DNA of 23,611 bases from JBBECE01 sp964574935. GTDB lineage: Bacteria > Pseudomonadota > Alphaproteobacteria > Rhizobiales > Devosiaceae. The stretch's first letter is position 1; every line of letters begins with the position of its first letter. Shown here one piece after another: positions 1 through 8,083 of the stretch. The translations under genes were made by a program, and so were the position numbers. The DNA lies in assembly GCA_964574935.1 (NCBI GenBank), contig CAZNOZ010000034.1:1-23611 (forward strand), read 5' to 3'. The notes beneath the pieces were generated by a model that did not search any database, was not told the origin of the DNA, and worked only from the letters and a program-made list of their open reading frames with translations.

Positions 1-1
1 C

Positions 2-415
2 CGCCGCATCGGCGCCATCAAGGACCGCGACGAGGTGGTCGGCAACCAGACCCGGGTCAAGGTGGTCAAGAACAAGCTCGCCCCGCCCTTCCGGCAGGTC
101 GAATTCGACATCATGTATGGCGAGGGGATTTCCAAGTCCGGCGAACTTCTCGATCTCGGCGTCAAGGCGGGGATCGTCGAGAAGTCCGGGGCCTGGTTCT
201 CCTACGACAGCCAGCGCCTCGGCCAGGGCCGCGAGAACGCCCGCCAGTTCCTCAAGGACAATCCCGAAATCGCCGACGTCATCGAAGCCGGGGTCCGCGA
301 AAGCGCCGGGCTGTTGTCGACCGGGTTGATCGCGCCGTCCGGGACGGACGACGCATCGGCCGACGAAGAGGCGAACGAGGCGGCCGGAACCCACGAGATG
401 CCGGCGGACGACTAG
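2..415 (+). CDS. recA: RecA recombinase, C-terminal part (5' end outside window)
   Basis: RecA is the ATP-dependent strand-exchange protein of homologous recombination and the co-protease of the SOS response. Only the last 137 residues are present; the frame is open from base 2. It begins RRIGAIKDRDEVVGNQTRVK, followed by the PFRQVEFDIMYGEGIS segment, both typical of the end of the RecA core. The C-terminal domain (GELLDLGVKAGIVEKSGAWF, then the GQGRENA region) follows, and the acidic tail ending in MPADD is rich in Asp, Glu and Ala as in other RecAs. The stop is TAG at 413-415. A strong hairpin terminator lies 63 bases downstream, and alaS follows on the same strand, an order common in alphaproteobacteria. 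Identification is secure; the promoter and LexA box would lie outside the window. Confidence 0.97.
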   Translation, partial: RRIGAIKDRDEVVGNQTRVKVVKNKLAPPFRQVEFDIMYGEGISKSGELLDLGVKAGIVEKSGAWFSYDSQRLGQGRENARQFLKDNPEIADVIEAGVRESAGLLSTGLIAPSGTDDASADEEANEAAGTHEMPADD

Positions 416-477
416 AAGCTTTTTCGGGCGCCGCTTTCCTCCACGACGCAACACTCCCTTGACGGCCCCGATCCACT

Positions 478-507
478 GGGGCACCGGCTCCCCCCGGTGC
501 CCCTTTT
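478..507 (+). terminator. Rho-independent terminator of recA
   Basis: A perfect 10-bp stem, GGGGCACCGG (478-487) with CCGGTGCCCC (494-503), has a 6-base loop and is followed directly by TTTT (504-507). It lies between the recA stop and the alaS start, so it should end recA transcription and separate the two genes. Confidence 0.85.
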
Positions 508-536
508 GGTGTCGTTGCGCGGCCAATGTCCGGCGC

Positions 537-566
537 TGGACAGTCTCGGGGGCAAGCCTGTACAAA
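537..566 (+). promoter_or_regulatory. Candidate housekeeping promoter for alaS
   Basis: TGGACA (537-542) and TACAAA (561-566) are separated by 18 bases. They match the vegetative -35 at 5 of 6 positions and the -10 at 4 of 6. The site lies after the recA terminator and 64 bases before the alaS ATG, where an alaS promoter is needed. The call rests on pattern matching only. Confidence 0.35.
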
Positions 567-630
567 CTTTCGGCCCGGCGGCGGGCGCCACCGCGCGGGG
601 GCCGGGCCGGTGAACGAAACTCGCACCGCA

Positions 631-3297
631 ATGAGCAGCGTCAGCCAGATCCGATCCAAGTTCGTCGACTTCTTCGTGGCCGAGGGCCACGAGCACGTGG
701 AGTCCGGCCCGTTGCTGCCGCGCAACGACCCGACGCTGATGTTCACCAATGCCGGCATGGTGCAGTTCAAGAACGTCTTCACCGGCGTCGAGACGCGGCA
801 GCACAGCCGGGCGGTGACCTCGCAGAAATGCGTGCGGGCGGGCGGCAAGCACAACGATCTCGACAATGTCGGGTTCACCGCGCGGCACCTGACCTTCTTC
901 GAGATGCTCGGGAACTTCTCGTTCGGCGATTACTACAAGGCCGAAGCGATCGAATTCGCCTGGCGCCTGGTGCGCGAGGAGCTCGGCCTGCCGCCGGAGC
1001 GCCTGATGGTCTCGGTGTTCGAGGAAGACGACGAGGCGGCGGCGCTGTGGGCGAAGATCGCGGGCCTCAGCGACGACAGGATCGTCCGGCTGGGGGCGAA
1101 ATCGAATTTCTGGCAGATGGCCGACACCGGCCCGTGCGGGCCGAATTCGGAGATCTTCTACGACCATGGCGAGACCGTGCCCGGCGGGCCGCCGGGTTCG
1201 CCCGACGAGGACGGCGACCGGTTCGTGGAGATCTGGAACCTGGTGTTCATGCAATATGAGCAGCACGCCGACGGCTCGCGCACGGACCTGCCGAAGCCGT
1301 CGGTCGACACCGGCATGGGGCTCGAGCGCGTGGCGGCGGTCATGCAGGGCACCCACGACGTCTTCGACACGGATCTGTTCGGGACGCTGATCGAGCAGAG
1401 CCGTGAGCTTATCCCCGGCGATGCCGACGGCGCAGGCGCGACCAGCCGGCGGGTGATCGCCGACCATTTGCGGTCCACCTCGTTCCTGATCGCCGAGGGG
1501 CTGCTGCCGTCCAACGAGGGGCGCGGTTACGTGCTTCGGCGCATCATGCGCCGGGCGATGCGGCACGCGACGCTGCTGGGGGCCACCGAGCCGGTGATTT
1601 TCGAGCTGGTGCCGGCGCTGGTGGCGCTCATGGGCCAGGTTTATCCGGAACTGGCGCGCGGCGAGGCGACGATCGCCGAGACCATCCGCATCGAGGAGGA
1701 GCGGTTCCTGAAGACCCTCAGCCGCGGACTGGCGATCCTGGCCGACGAAAGCGACGGGCTCGGCGCCGGCGACACGTTGCCCGGCGAGGTCGCCTTCCGG
1801 CTCTACGACACCTACGGGTTTCCCCTCGATCTCACCCAGGACGCCCTCAAATCGCGCGGCATCGGCGTCGACACGCAAGGGTTCGACACCGCGATGGCGG
1901 CGCAGCGCGAAGAGGCCCGCCGGAGTTGGGCGGGCTCCGGAGAGGCGGCAGAGGATGCGGTGTGGTTCGCGGTCGCCGACGAGGTCGGCCCGACCGAGTT
2001 TCTCGGCTACGAGACCGAGGACGCCGAGGGCGAGGTGAGGGCGCTGGTCAGCGACGGCGCGATCGCCGAGACGCTGGGCGAGGGCGAGGAAGGGTTCGTG
2101 ATCCTCAACCAGACCCCGTTTTACGGCGAGGCCGGCGGGCAGGTCGGCGACACCGGCACGATGACGGGGGAGCAGGCGCGGGCGACGGTCCTAGATACCG
2201 GCCGGCGGCCCGGCGGGGTCTTCGCCCACCGGGTGCGGGTTGATAAGGGCCGGATCGCGGTCGGGGACGCGCTGATGCTGGTCGTCGATCACCAGCGCCG
2301 CAGCGCCATCCGCGCCAACCACTCGGCGACCCATCTTCTGCACAAGGCGCTGCGCGAGGTGCTGGGGCCGCATGTGGCGCAAAAAGGCTCGCTGGTGGCG
2401 CCGGACCGGCTGAGGTTCGATTTTTCGCACAACAAGCCGGTGGCGGCCGAGGAACTTGTCGAAATCGAGCGGCTGGCCAATTCGGTGGTGGCGCAGAATG
2501 CGCCGGTCGAAACGCGGCTGATGGCGGTCGACGACGCGGTTGCGGGCGGCGCCATGGCGCTGTTCGGAGAAAAGTACGGCGATGAGGTCAGGGTGGTCGC
2601 GATGGGGACCGAAACCGGCGCCCAGGCGATCGACGGGACCTATTCGATGGAACTGTGCGGGGGCACCCATGTGGGCTCGACCGGCGAAATCGGGCTGATC
2701 ACGATCGTGCAGGAAGCCTCGGTCGCCGCCGGCGTCAGGCGAATCGAGGCGCTGACGGCCGAGGGCGCGCGGGCGTATCTGGCGGCCCAGGACCGGCGCC
2801 TCCGGCAGATCGCCGCGATGCTCAAGACCTCTCCCGAGGAGGTGCCGGCGCGGATCGAGGCGCTGGTCGCCGAGCGCAAGCAGCTCGAACGCCAGCTCGC
2901 CGAGGCGCGGAAGAAGGCGGCGCTGGGCGGGGACGGTGCCGATGCCGAGCGGCCGATCGAAGACATCGGCGGCACGAAGTTTCTTGGTTTCGTGGTCGAA
3001 GGACTGCCGCCCAGGGAACTGCGCAGCCTCATCGATCAGGGCAAGAAGCGGATCGGCTCGGGCGTGGTGGCCAACGTGGCGGTCGCCGACGGCAAGGCGA
3101 TGATCGCGGTCGGGGTGACCGATGATCTGACCTCGACCAACGACGCTGTGGAACTGGTCAAGGCCGGTGTGGCGGCGCTCGGCGGCAAGGGCGGTGGCGG
3201 GCGGGCAGATCTCGCCCAGGGCGGCGGCCCCGACGCCTCGAAGGCTGATGCGGCGCTGGACGCGATCCGACGGGAGCTCGAAGCGGTCGCGGCCTGA
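631..3297 (+). CDS. alaS: Alanyl-tRNA synthetase
   Basis: This cytoplasmic class II synthetase charges tRNA-Ala and hydrolyses mischarged Ser/Gly-tRNA-Ala. The product is 888 residues, the usual family length. The start region is SVSQIRSKFVDFF, followed by the class II core with RNDPTLMFTNAGMVQFKNVF. The editing domain carries the zinc-binding residues H564 and H568 (NHSATHLLH) with C676 and H680 (CGGTH). The C-terminal part has a Lys/Glu-rich coiled segment (about 740-770) and ends in the glycine-rich C-Ala/DHHA1 domain. The frame is open back to 526, but ATG 631 is chosen because family members begin MSSV-xxIR at this point. There is no clear Shine-Dalgarno, and an in-frame GTG at 610 is the alternative. 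The gene lies between the recA terminator and an antiporter gene that starts 74 bases after its stop. Confidence 0.97.
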   Translation: MSSVSQIRSKFVDFFVAEGHEHVESGPLLPRNDPTLMFTNAGMVQFKNVFTGVETRQHSRAVTSQKCVRAGGKHNDLDNVGFTARHLTFFEMLGNFSFGDYYKAEAIEFAWRLVREELGLPPERLMVSVFEEDDEAAALWAKIAGLSDDRIVRLGAKSNFWQMADTGPCGPNSEIFYDHGETVPGGPPGSPDEDGDRFVEIWNLVFMQYEQHADGSRTDLPKPSVDTGMGLERVAAVMQGTHDVFDTDLFGTLIEQSRELIPGDADGAGATSRRVIADHLRSTSFLIAEGLLPSNEGRGYVLRRIMRRAMRHATLLGATEPVIFELVPALVALMGQVYPELARGEATIAETIRIEEERFLKTLSRGLAILADESDGLGAGDTLPGEVAFRLYDTYGFPLDLTQDALKSRGIGVDTQGFDTAMAAQREEARRSWAGSGEAAEDAVWFAVADEVGPTEFLGYETEDAEGEVRALVSDGAIAETLGEGEEGFVILNQTPFYGEAGGQVGDTGTMTGEQARATVLDTGRRPGGVFAHRVRVDKGRIAVGDALMLVVDHQRRSAIRANHSATHLLHKALREVLGPHVAQKGSLVAPDRLRFDFSHNKPVAAEELVEIERLANSVVAQNAPVETRLMAVDDAVAGGAMALFGEKYGDEVRVVAMGTETGAQAIDGTYSMELCGGTHVGSTGEIGLITIVQEASVAAGVRRIEALTAEGARAYLAAQDRRLRQIAAMLKTSPEEVPARIEALVAERKQLERQLAEARKKAALGGDGADAERPIEDIGGTKFLGFVVEGLPPRELRSLIDQGKKRIGSGVVANVAVADGKAMIAVGVTDDLTSTNDAVELVKAGVAALGGKGGGGRADLAQGGGPDASKADAALDAIRRELEAVAA

Positions 3298-3371
3298 GTG
3301 GCGGCCAGGTCGGGGATGTCGACACCGCCGGTTTGAGGAGACGCTAACCCGGGCGGCCGGGGCGGGGCGCA

Positions 3372-5126
3372 GTGGGCGAACACCAGATCATCAACGAATT
3401 GCTGATCGTGCTGGCGGTCGCCGGGATCGTGGCGCCGCTTTTCGGCCGGCTGCGTCTGGGGGCCATTCCGGGGTTTCTCGTGGCCGGCGCGCTTGTCGGG
3501 CCGGGCGGACTGGGCGGCATGGTCGAGACTTATCCGTGGCTGGACGCGGTGAGCTTCGCCGATCCCGAGCGTGTGCGACCCTTCGCGGAACTCGGGGTGG
3601 TGTTCCTGCTGTTCGTCGTCGGGCTGGAAGTCCCGCTGGAGCGGCTGTGGGCAATGCGCCGGCTGGTGCTCGGTCTCGGCGCGGCGCAGGTGCTGGGCTC
3701 GGCGATCGTTATCGGCGTGGTGGCGGCGTGGTTCGGCAACCGCTTCGGGGTTGCGGCGGCGTTGGGTCTGGGGCTGGCGCTGTCCTCGACCGCCATCGTC
3801 ACCGAGATGATGATCGCGCAGCGGCGACTGGCAGCGCCGATCGGGCGGGCGGCGATTTCGGTGCTGCTGTTCCAGGATCTCATGGTGGTGCCGATCGTCA
3901 TCGTCATCGGGCTTCTGGCTGGCGAGCAGCTGGCCGTCTCATGGGCCCTGGCGGGCGCCATCGTTCTAAGCGTGCTGGTGGTGGGGCTGATCGTCGTCCT
4001 GGGCCGGTTTCTGATCCGGCCCGTGCTCAGGGTGGCGGCGCGCTCCGGCAGTCGCGAGGCGGTCGTCGCGATCGCCCTGCTCCTGGCGGTGGGCCTGGCG
4101 CTGGTGACGAACTCGGTGGGGCTATCGGCGGCGTTGGGGGCATTCCTCGCAGGGCTGGTGCTGGCGGAGAGCGAATACCGCCACCAGGTCCAGGTCGATA
4201 TCGAGCCCTTCAAGGGACTGCTTCTGGGGCTGTTCTTCATGACCGTCGGGATGAGCTTCGATCCCGGTCTGTTGCGGGCCGGCATCTGGGCCATCCTGAT
4301 CTCGGTCGGCGGGCTGCTGGTGCTCAAGGCGGCGATCGTCGGCGCGTTGGGATGGGGATTCCGGCTGGGCGGCGCGGTGAGCATCGAGCTGGCGTTCATC
4401 CTGGCCGGGGCCGGCGAGTTCGCGTTCGTGGTGCTGACGCTGGGCAACCAGCTTGGCCTGATCGCCCCGGCGGCGCACCAGTTCTTCGTCGCCATCACGG
4501 CCCTGTCGATGCTCGCCATTCCGGTGCTCGGGCCGCTCGGCCGTCGTTTGGGTGCCGGCATCGCGCAGCTGGACCGCGGCCAATCGAGCGGGCACGGGGA
4601 GGAGGCCGCCGGGTTTCGAGATCACGTGGTCATCGGAGGATTCGGCCGCGTCGGGCGAACGGTCGCGGAAGTCCTCGACGCCGAACGCATCCCCTATGTG
4701 GCGCTCGATCTCGATGCGGACCTGGTTGCCGACCAGCGCGCCAGGGGCCACCCGGTGTTCTTCGGCGACGCCAGCCACCGGCACGTCCTCGAGCGCGTCG
4801 GCGGCGCCGAGGCGCGGGCGTTCGTGGTCACCACCGATGCCGCAATGGCCGAAGAACGCATGGTGCGGGCGATCCGGGCCGCTTGGCCGCAGGCGACGAT
4901 CCACGCCCGGGCCAAGGACCGTGCCCACGCCCGCCGGCTCATGGATCTCGGGGTCGCTTCGGCAATCCCGGAGGCGCTGGAGGGCAGCCTGCAGCTTGCC
5001 GGACGGGTGCTGGCGGACGAGGGGCTGCCGCCGGAGGTGATCGATGCACGGCTGGCCCGCCAGCGGGAGGGCGAGGTCGATCGGATCGGCGGCAAGGCGG
5101 TGCCGCCGGAGGGCGACGACGGCTAG
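3372..5126 (+). CDS. Kef/YbaL-type monovalent cation:proton antiporter (CPA2) with RCK domain
   Basis: This is a predicted inner-membrane K+(Na+)/H+ exchanger of 584 residues. The N-terminal ~390 residues form about 12-13 hydrophobic helices in the order typical of CPA2, including FAELGVVFLLFVVGLEVPLE and LGLALSSTAIVTEMM. From H418 a cytosolic RCK_N/TrkA-N Rossmann domain begins (HVVIGGFGRVGRTVAEVL) with the GxGxxG-type nucleotide loop, an acidic residue ending the second strand (ALDLD), and FFGDASH. No TrkA-C domain is obvious after it, which fits YbaL/KefB-like proteins. The start is GTG 3372, with a purine-rich GGGGCGGGG stretch just before it; no other start in this frame fits the first helix. 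The gene follows alaS by 74 bases and may be read with it. It converges on the gene at 5163. The exported ion and any glutathione gating cannot be told from sequence. Confidence 0.9.
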   Translation: MGEHQIINELLIVLAVAGIVAPLFGRLRLGAIPGFLVAGALVGPGGLGGMVETYPWLDAVSFADPERVRPFAELGVVFLLFVVGLEVPLERLWAMRRLVLGLGAAQVLGSAIVIGVVAAWFGNRFGVAAALGLGLALSSTAIVTEMMIAQRRLAAPIGRAAISVLLFQDLMVVPIVIVIGLLAGEQLAVSWALAGAIVLSVLVVGLIVVLGRFLIRPVLRVAARSGSREAVVAIALLLAVGLALVTNSVGLSAALGAFLAGLVLAESEYRHQVQVDIEPFKGLLLGLFFMTVGMSFDPGLLRAGIWAILISVGGLLVLKAAIVGALGWGFRLGGAVSIELAFILAGAGEFAFVVLTLGNQLGLIAPAAHQFFVAITALSMLAIPVLGPLGRRLGAGIAQLDRGQSSGHGEEAAGFRDHVVIGGFGRVGRTVAEVLDAERIPYVALDLDADLVADQRARGHPVFFGDASHRHVLERVGGAEARAFVVTTDAAMAEERMVRAIRAAWPQATIHARAKDRAHARRLMDLGVASAIPEALEGSLQLAGRVLADEGLPPEVIDARLARQREGEVDRIGGKAVPPEGDDG

Positions 5127-5162
5127 TCCATCGCCGCTATCCGCGCTGCCGCCGCCGGGCGG

Positions 5163-5894
5163 CTATTCGATCTTGATCGATCCGCCGCTGGAGCTTTCCA
5201 CCCTGACATTGTCGGGATCGCCCGCGATGCGCACGGAAGCGCCGCTCGAGGCCTCTGCGTCTATCTTGTCGGCGGCGAACACCCGTAGCGAGGCGCCGCT
5301 CGACGCCCGGGCCCTGGCATCGCCGCATTCGAGGCCACGCAGATCGACGCTGGCGCCGGACGAGGCGGCCGCATCGACGTTTTCGCAGGCTCCCTTGATT
5401 ACCGAGAGATGCGCGCCGCTTGAGGCATCGGCGCGCACCGTCGCGCCGTTCAGCTCCTCGACGGCGATGACGGCACCGCTGGAGCTCTCCAGACGCATGT
5501 CATCGCCCTGCATCGCGTCGACGCGCACATGAGCACCTGAAGAAGCCTCGACGGCGGTCAGTTCGGGTACGGTGATGTGCATTGCGACCCCGGCGCGGTC
5601 CGAGAAGATCGCGCCGAGCAGATTGCCGCTGAGCAGGTTCTCGAAGAAGCTGAACTCGATGCTGGCGCGCAGCGTCGAGCCCCGGACATCGATTTCGAGC
5701 TTGTCGAACAGATCCGGATCGTCGATTTCGACGGTCACCGACTGCGTGCCGCCAACCTCGACGACGGCCTCGATGCCGGTGGCGATCGAGATGCCGTCGA
5801 ATTCGGAGAGTTCATAGGTTCGGGTCTCGGCCAGCGCCGGCGCGGCGGCAAGCACCAACCCCGCGGCGCAGATCGCCGAAATCGCTGCTTTCAT
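5163..5894 (-). CDS. Secreted head-GIN/DUF2807-type beta-repeat protein
   Basis: The product is 243 residues with a clear signal peptide, probably cleaved after ALA at residue 22. The mature part begins with a beta-rich segment (ELSEFDGISIATGIEAVVEV) typical of DUF2807, the putative auto-transporter adhesin head-GIN domain. It continues as a regular repeat in which SSG recurs with its Gly at 120, 140, 160, 180, 200, 218 and 236; NG at 150 lies between turns. Such periodicity suggests a stacked beta-helix. C170 and C190 are exactly one repeat apart. The start is ATG 5894 (MKAAIS), preceded by GCAGGGAG at good spacing; the frame runs on to 5918 but would spoil the signal peptide. It is transcribed away from the cupredoxin gene, in the same direction. 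The role is unknown; a cell-envelope or periplasmic location is inferred. Confidence 0.8.
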   Translation of the reverse strand: MKAAISAICAAGLVLAAAPALAETRTYELSEFDGISIATGIEAVVEVGGTQSVTVEIDDPDLFDKLEIDVRGSTLRASIEFSFFENLLSGNLLGAIFSDRAGVAMHITVPELTAVEASSGAHVRVDAMQGDDMRLESSSGAVIAVEELNGATVRADASSGAHLSVIKGACENVDAAASSGASVDLRGLECGDARARASSGASLRVFAADKIDAEASSGASVRIAGDPDNVRVESSSGGSIKIE

Positions 5895-5996
5895 GATGCT
5901 CCCTGCCTTTCGCGTCATTCAAATAGGGCACCACACATCGTGGCGACTTGATGAAAGGCAAGGCCCGACACGGCGATTGTGGCTTGGAAGGAAGGG

Positions 5997-6021
5997 GGGA
6001 GCGGGCGATGGGTCCGCTCCC
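5997..6021 (-). terminator. Stem-loop after the cupredoxin gene, possible weak terminator
   Basis: GGGAGCGG (5997-6004) pairs with CCGCTCCC (6014-6021) around a 9-base loop. On the minus strand it lies 22 bases after the cupredoxin stop and is followed by a C/T-rich run rather than a pure T tract. A TTTT run follows it on the plus strand, where no gene needs a terminator. It may act as a weak or mRNA-protecting hairpin. Confidence 0.3.
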
Positions 6022-6043
6022 GTTTTCCAGCGCGACGACCGGC

Positions 6044-6535
6044 CTACATCGCCGTGACGGCGAGGACGGTCCACATCCCCGCGGCGTAGTGGTTGGCGAT
6101 GTTGCAGTACAGGATGTAGATTCCCGGCAGCAGGTGGATCGTGACGCTGCCCGATTCTCCAGGCTGAAGCTCCTCGACCTCGCCGAGACTGCGGGCGGCA
6201 TCCTCGTCGACCCGCGCCGCGCCCTCGTCATAGGGCAGCGGGGTGCTGAGACCGGAGATCGGAGCGACGATCATCTCGTGCTCGGTGTCGGTGGAGACAT
6301 TGGTCACTTCAAAGGTGACGTCTCCCTGGGACATGGTCCCCCGATCGAGACGAATGCCCATGGCGGCGTTGGAAATATCACCGCCCATACCGATTCCCAT
6401 GTTCATCGCCATCTCGGCCTCGGCACCCTTGTCCCAGAGCTGGACAACCACGGTACCACCGGCCAGAGCATTTGCCGTCAGCATCAGGCTGGCGAGAAGG
6501 CCGGCAAGGGCGCCGGCCGATAGTTTCATACCCAT
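6044..6535 (-). CDS. Secreted cupredoxin (type 1 copper) protein with Met-rich segment
   Basis: This is a predicted periplasmic blue-copper protein of 163 residues. A signal peptide covers about residues 1-25 (ending TANALA). The C-terminal cupredoxin fold carries the full type 1 ligand set: H86 (TEHEM), C144, H149 and M154, in the spacing C-x4-H-x4-M (YCNIANHYAAGM). Between the signal peptide and the fold is an unusual Met-rich stretch with M42, M44, M46, M50 and M59. The start is ATG 6535 with AAGGAG eight bases upstream; another ATG two codons later (MKLS) is possible. The frame remains open to 6802, but that part lies 5' of the Shine-Dalgarno and has no protein character. It is flanked by icd upstream and the head-GIN gene downstream, on the same strand but with gaps of 229 and 149 bases, so it is probably transcribed alone. 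Electron transfer or copper handling is inferred; the partner is unknown. Confidence 0.87.
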   Translation of the reverse strand: MGMKLSAGALAGLLASLMLTANALAGGTVVVQLWDKGAEAEMAMNMGIGMGGDISNAAMGIRLDRGTMSQGDVTFEVTNVSTDTEHEMIVAPISGLSTPLPYDEGAARVDEDAARSLGEVEELQPGESGSVTIHLLPGIYILYCNIANHYAAGMWTVLAVTAM

Positions 6536-6764
6536 ATTCTCGTCTCCTTTTTGGAAGCGCTTCCGCGATTGCCGAAGCACGCGAGGGCTCGCACACCCGC
6601 CGCCAGAGCGCCTTGATCGAACGCAACCTTCGGCGCACGAAACGGTGCACCACTGGTCGCGCGGAGCGGGACAAATTGGCAGCAGGTGACGGTGGTTCGG
6701 CGGCTTCCGATGGCGGCGCGGGGCAGCCGCGGGGAATGTGCCGAGAAGGGCGCGGTCGGACCGC

Positions 6765-7976
6765 TCAGCCGATCGCCTTTTCAAGATTGCGGTCGATGGC
6801 ATCGAGGAAACCGGTCGTCGACAGCCATTTCTGGTCGGGGCCGACCAGCAGCGCCAGGTCCTTGGTCATCTCGCCGCCCTCGATTGTGGCCACGGTGACC
6901 TCCTCGAGGGTCCGGGCGAATTCGGCCAGGGCCTGATTGTCGTCGAGCTTGGCGCGGTGGGCGAGCCCGCGCGTCCAGGCGAAAATCGAAGCGGTTGAAT
7001 TCGTTGAGGTTTCCTCGCCCCTTTGATGCTGGCGGTAGTGGCGAGTGACGGTGCCGTGGGCGGCTTCGGCCTCGACGGTTCGTCCGTCCGGGGAGGCCAG
7101 CACGGAGGTCATCAGCCCCAGCGAGCCGAACCCCTGGGCCACTGAGTCCGATTGCACGTCGCCGTCATAGTTCTTGCACGCCCAGATATAGCCGCCGGAC
7201 CATTTCAAGGCGGCGGCGACCATGTCGTCGATGAGCCGGTGCTCGTAGGTGATCCCGGCGGCCTCGAACTTCTTGGCGAAATCGGCCTCGTAGATCTCCT
7301 GGAAAAGGTCCTTGAAGCGCCCGTCATAGGCTTTCAGGATCGTGTTCTTGGTCGAAAGGTAGCAGGGCAGCTTGCGGTCGAGCGCGTAGTTGAACGTGGC
7401 CCGCGCGAAGTCCCGGATCGAGGCGTCGAGATTGTACATAGCCATGACGACCCCGCCCGAGGGCGCCTGGAATACTTCCCGCTCGATCACTTCGCCGTCC
7501 TTGCCGGTGTATTTGAGGGTCAAGGTGCCCTCGCCGGGAAAGACGAAGTCGGTGGCCCGGTACTGGTCGGCATAGGCGTGGCGGCCGATGATGATCGGCT
7601 CGGTCCAGCCCGGAACCAGCCGCGGCACGTTCGAGCAGATGATCGGCTCGCGGAAGATGACGCCGCCCAGGATGTTGCGGATGGTGCCGTTGGGCGAGCG
7701 GTACATGCGCTTGAGGCCGAATTCGGCGACCCGCGCTTCGTCGGGGGTGATGGTGGCGCATTTGACCCCGACGCCGTGCTTGCGGATGGCGTTGGCGGCG
7801 TCGACGGTAACCTGATCGTCGGTGGCGTCGCGGTGCTCGATCCCCAGATCGTAGTAGTCGAGCTCGATATCGAGATACGGCAGGATCAGCTTGTCCTTGA
7901 TGAGCTGCCAGATGATGCGGGTCATCTCGTCGCCGTCGAGCTCGACGAGCGGGTTGTCGACCTTGATTTTCGCCAT
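6765..7976 (-). CDS. icd: NADP-dependent isocitrate dehydrogenase
   Basis: It converts isocitrate to 2-oxoglutarate and CO2 with NADP+ in the TCA cycle. The 403-residue product is of the homodimeric, eukaryote-like type that is standard in alphaproteobacteria. Visible family segments are MAKIKVDNPLVELDGDEMTR at the N-terminus, the substrate loop YRSPNGTIRNILGG with FREPI (about residues 91-110), the NYDGDVQSDSVAQGFGSLG segment with metal-binding aspartates, and the NADP-binding AEAAHGTVTRHYR region. The start is ATG 7976, with GGAG ten bases upstream. The gene faces away from alaS; in many relatives icd lies close to alaS, whereas here three genes intervene. A candidate promoter and a 12-bp-stem hairpin lie directly upstream (8002-8066). 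Confidence 0.97.
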   Translation of the reverse strand: MAKIKVDNPLVELDGDEMTRIIWQLIKDKLILPYLDIELDYYDLGIEHRDATDDQVTVDAANAIRKHGVGVKCATITPDEARVAEFGLKRMYRSPNGTIRNILGGVIFREPIICSNVPRLVPGWTEPIIIGRHAYADQYRATDFVFPGEGTLTLKYTGKDGEVIEREVFQAPSGGVVMAMYNLDASIRDFARATFNYALDRKLPCYLSTKNTILKAYDGRFKDLFQEIYEADFAKKFEAAGITYEHRLIDDMVAAALKWSGGYIWACKNYDGDVQSDSVAQGFGSLGLMTSVLASPDGRTVEAEAAHGTVTRHYRQHQRGEETSTNSTASIFAWTRGLAHRAKLDDNQALAEFARTLEEVTVATIEGGEMTKDLALLVGPDQKWLSTTGFLDAIDRNLEKAIG

Positions 7977-8001
7977 GTTCGCGGGGCTCCGTCGGCAACA
8001 A

Positions 8002-8029
8002 AATCGCCGCGCGAGGCCGCGCGGCGATT
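8002..8029 (-). terminator. Strong hairpin terminator between the TfoX/GFA operon and icd
   Basis: AATCGCCGCGCG (8002-8013) and CGCGCGGCGATT (8018-8029) form a perfect 12-bp stem around the tetraloop AGGC. On the minus strand the stem runs straight into TTTTGTT, with TT of the stem adding to the tract. It lies 55 bases after the last TfoX stop and 26 bases before the icd start, so it should end the upstream operon. It would also be the first structure in an icd transcript begun at the candidate promoter at 8038-8066. Confidence 0.75.
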
Positions 8030-8037
8030 GGGGGCCG

Positions 8038-8066
8038 CTATAGCATCTTGGACGCCGGGCGCAAAG
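8038..8066 (-). promoter_or_regulatory. icd: Candidate icd promoter
   Basis: Read on the minus strand, CTTTGC (8066-8061) and CTATAG (8043-8038) are separated by 17 bases. This resembles the alphaproteobacterial vegetative pattern CTTGAC-17-CTATAT at 4 of 6 and 5 of 6 positions. It lies just after the preceding operon and would start icd mRNA near 8031, immediately before the hairpin at 8029-8002. Confidence 0.4.
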
Positions 8067-8083
8067 TGGGTGCGCGAAGCGGA

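Noticed and set aside
412..1878. Long open frame (488 codons) on the minus strand across alaS
   Set aside because: It is antisense to a certain alaS, has Arg/His/Asp-rich composition typical of high-GC shadows, and shows no family motif.
5148..5163. GCCGCC/GGCGGC hairpin between the convergent antiporter and head-GIN genes
   Set aside because: It is a short GC stem without T tract that overlaps a stop codon; such stems are common by chance at this GC level.
3167..5176. Long plus-strand frame (669 codons) overlapping the antiporter
   Set aside because: It is the shifted frame of the antiporter gene, rich in Arg and Gly with no domain; the other frame gives a clear Kef-type protein.
6752..6764. 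GCGGTCGGACCGC dyad just after the icd stop
   Set aside because: The arms leave a single-base loop and no T tract follows, so it is not a convincing terminator.
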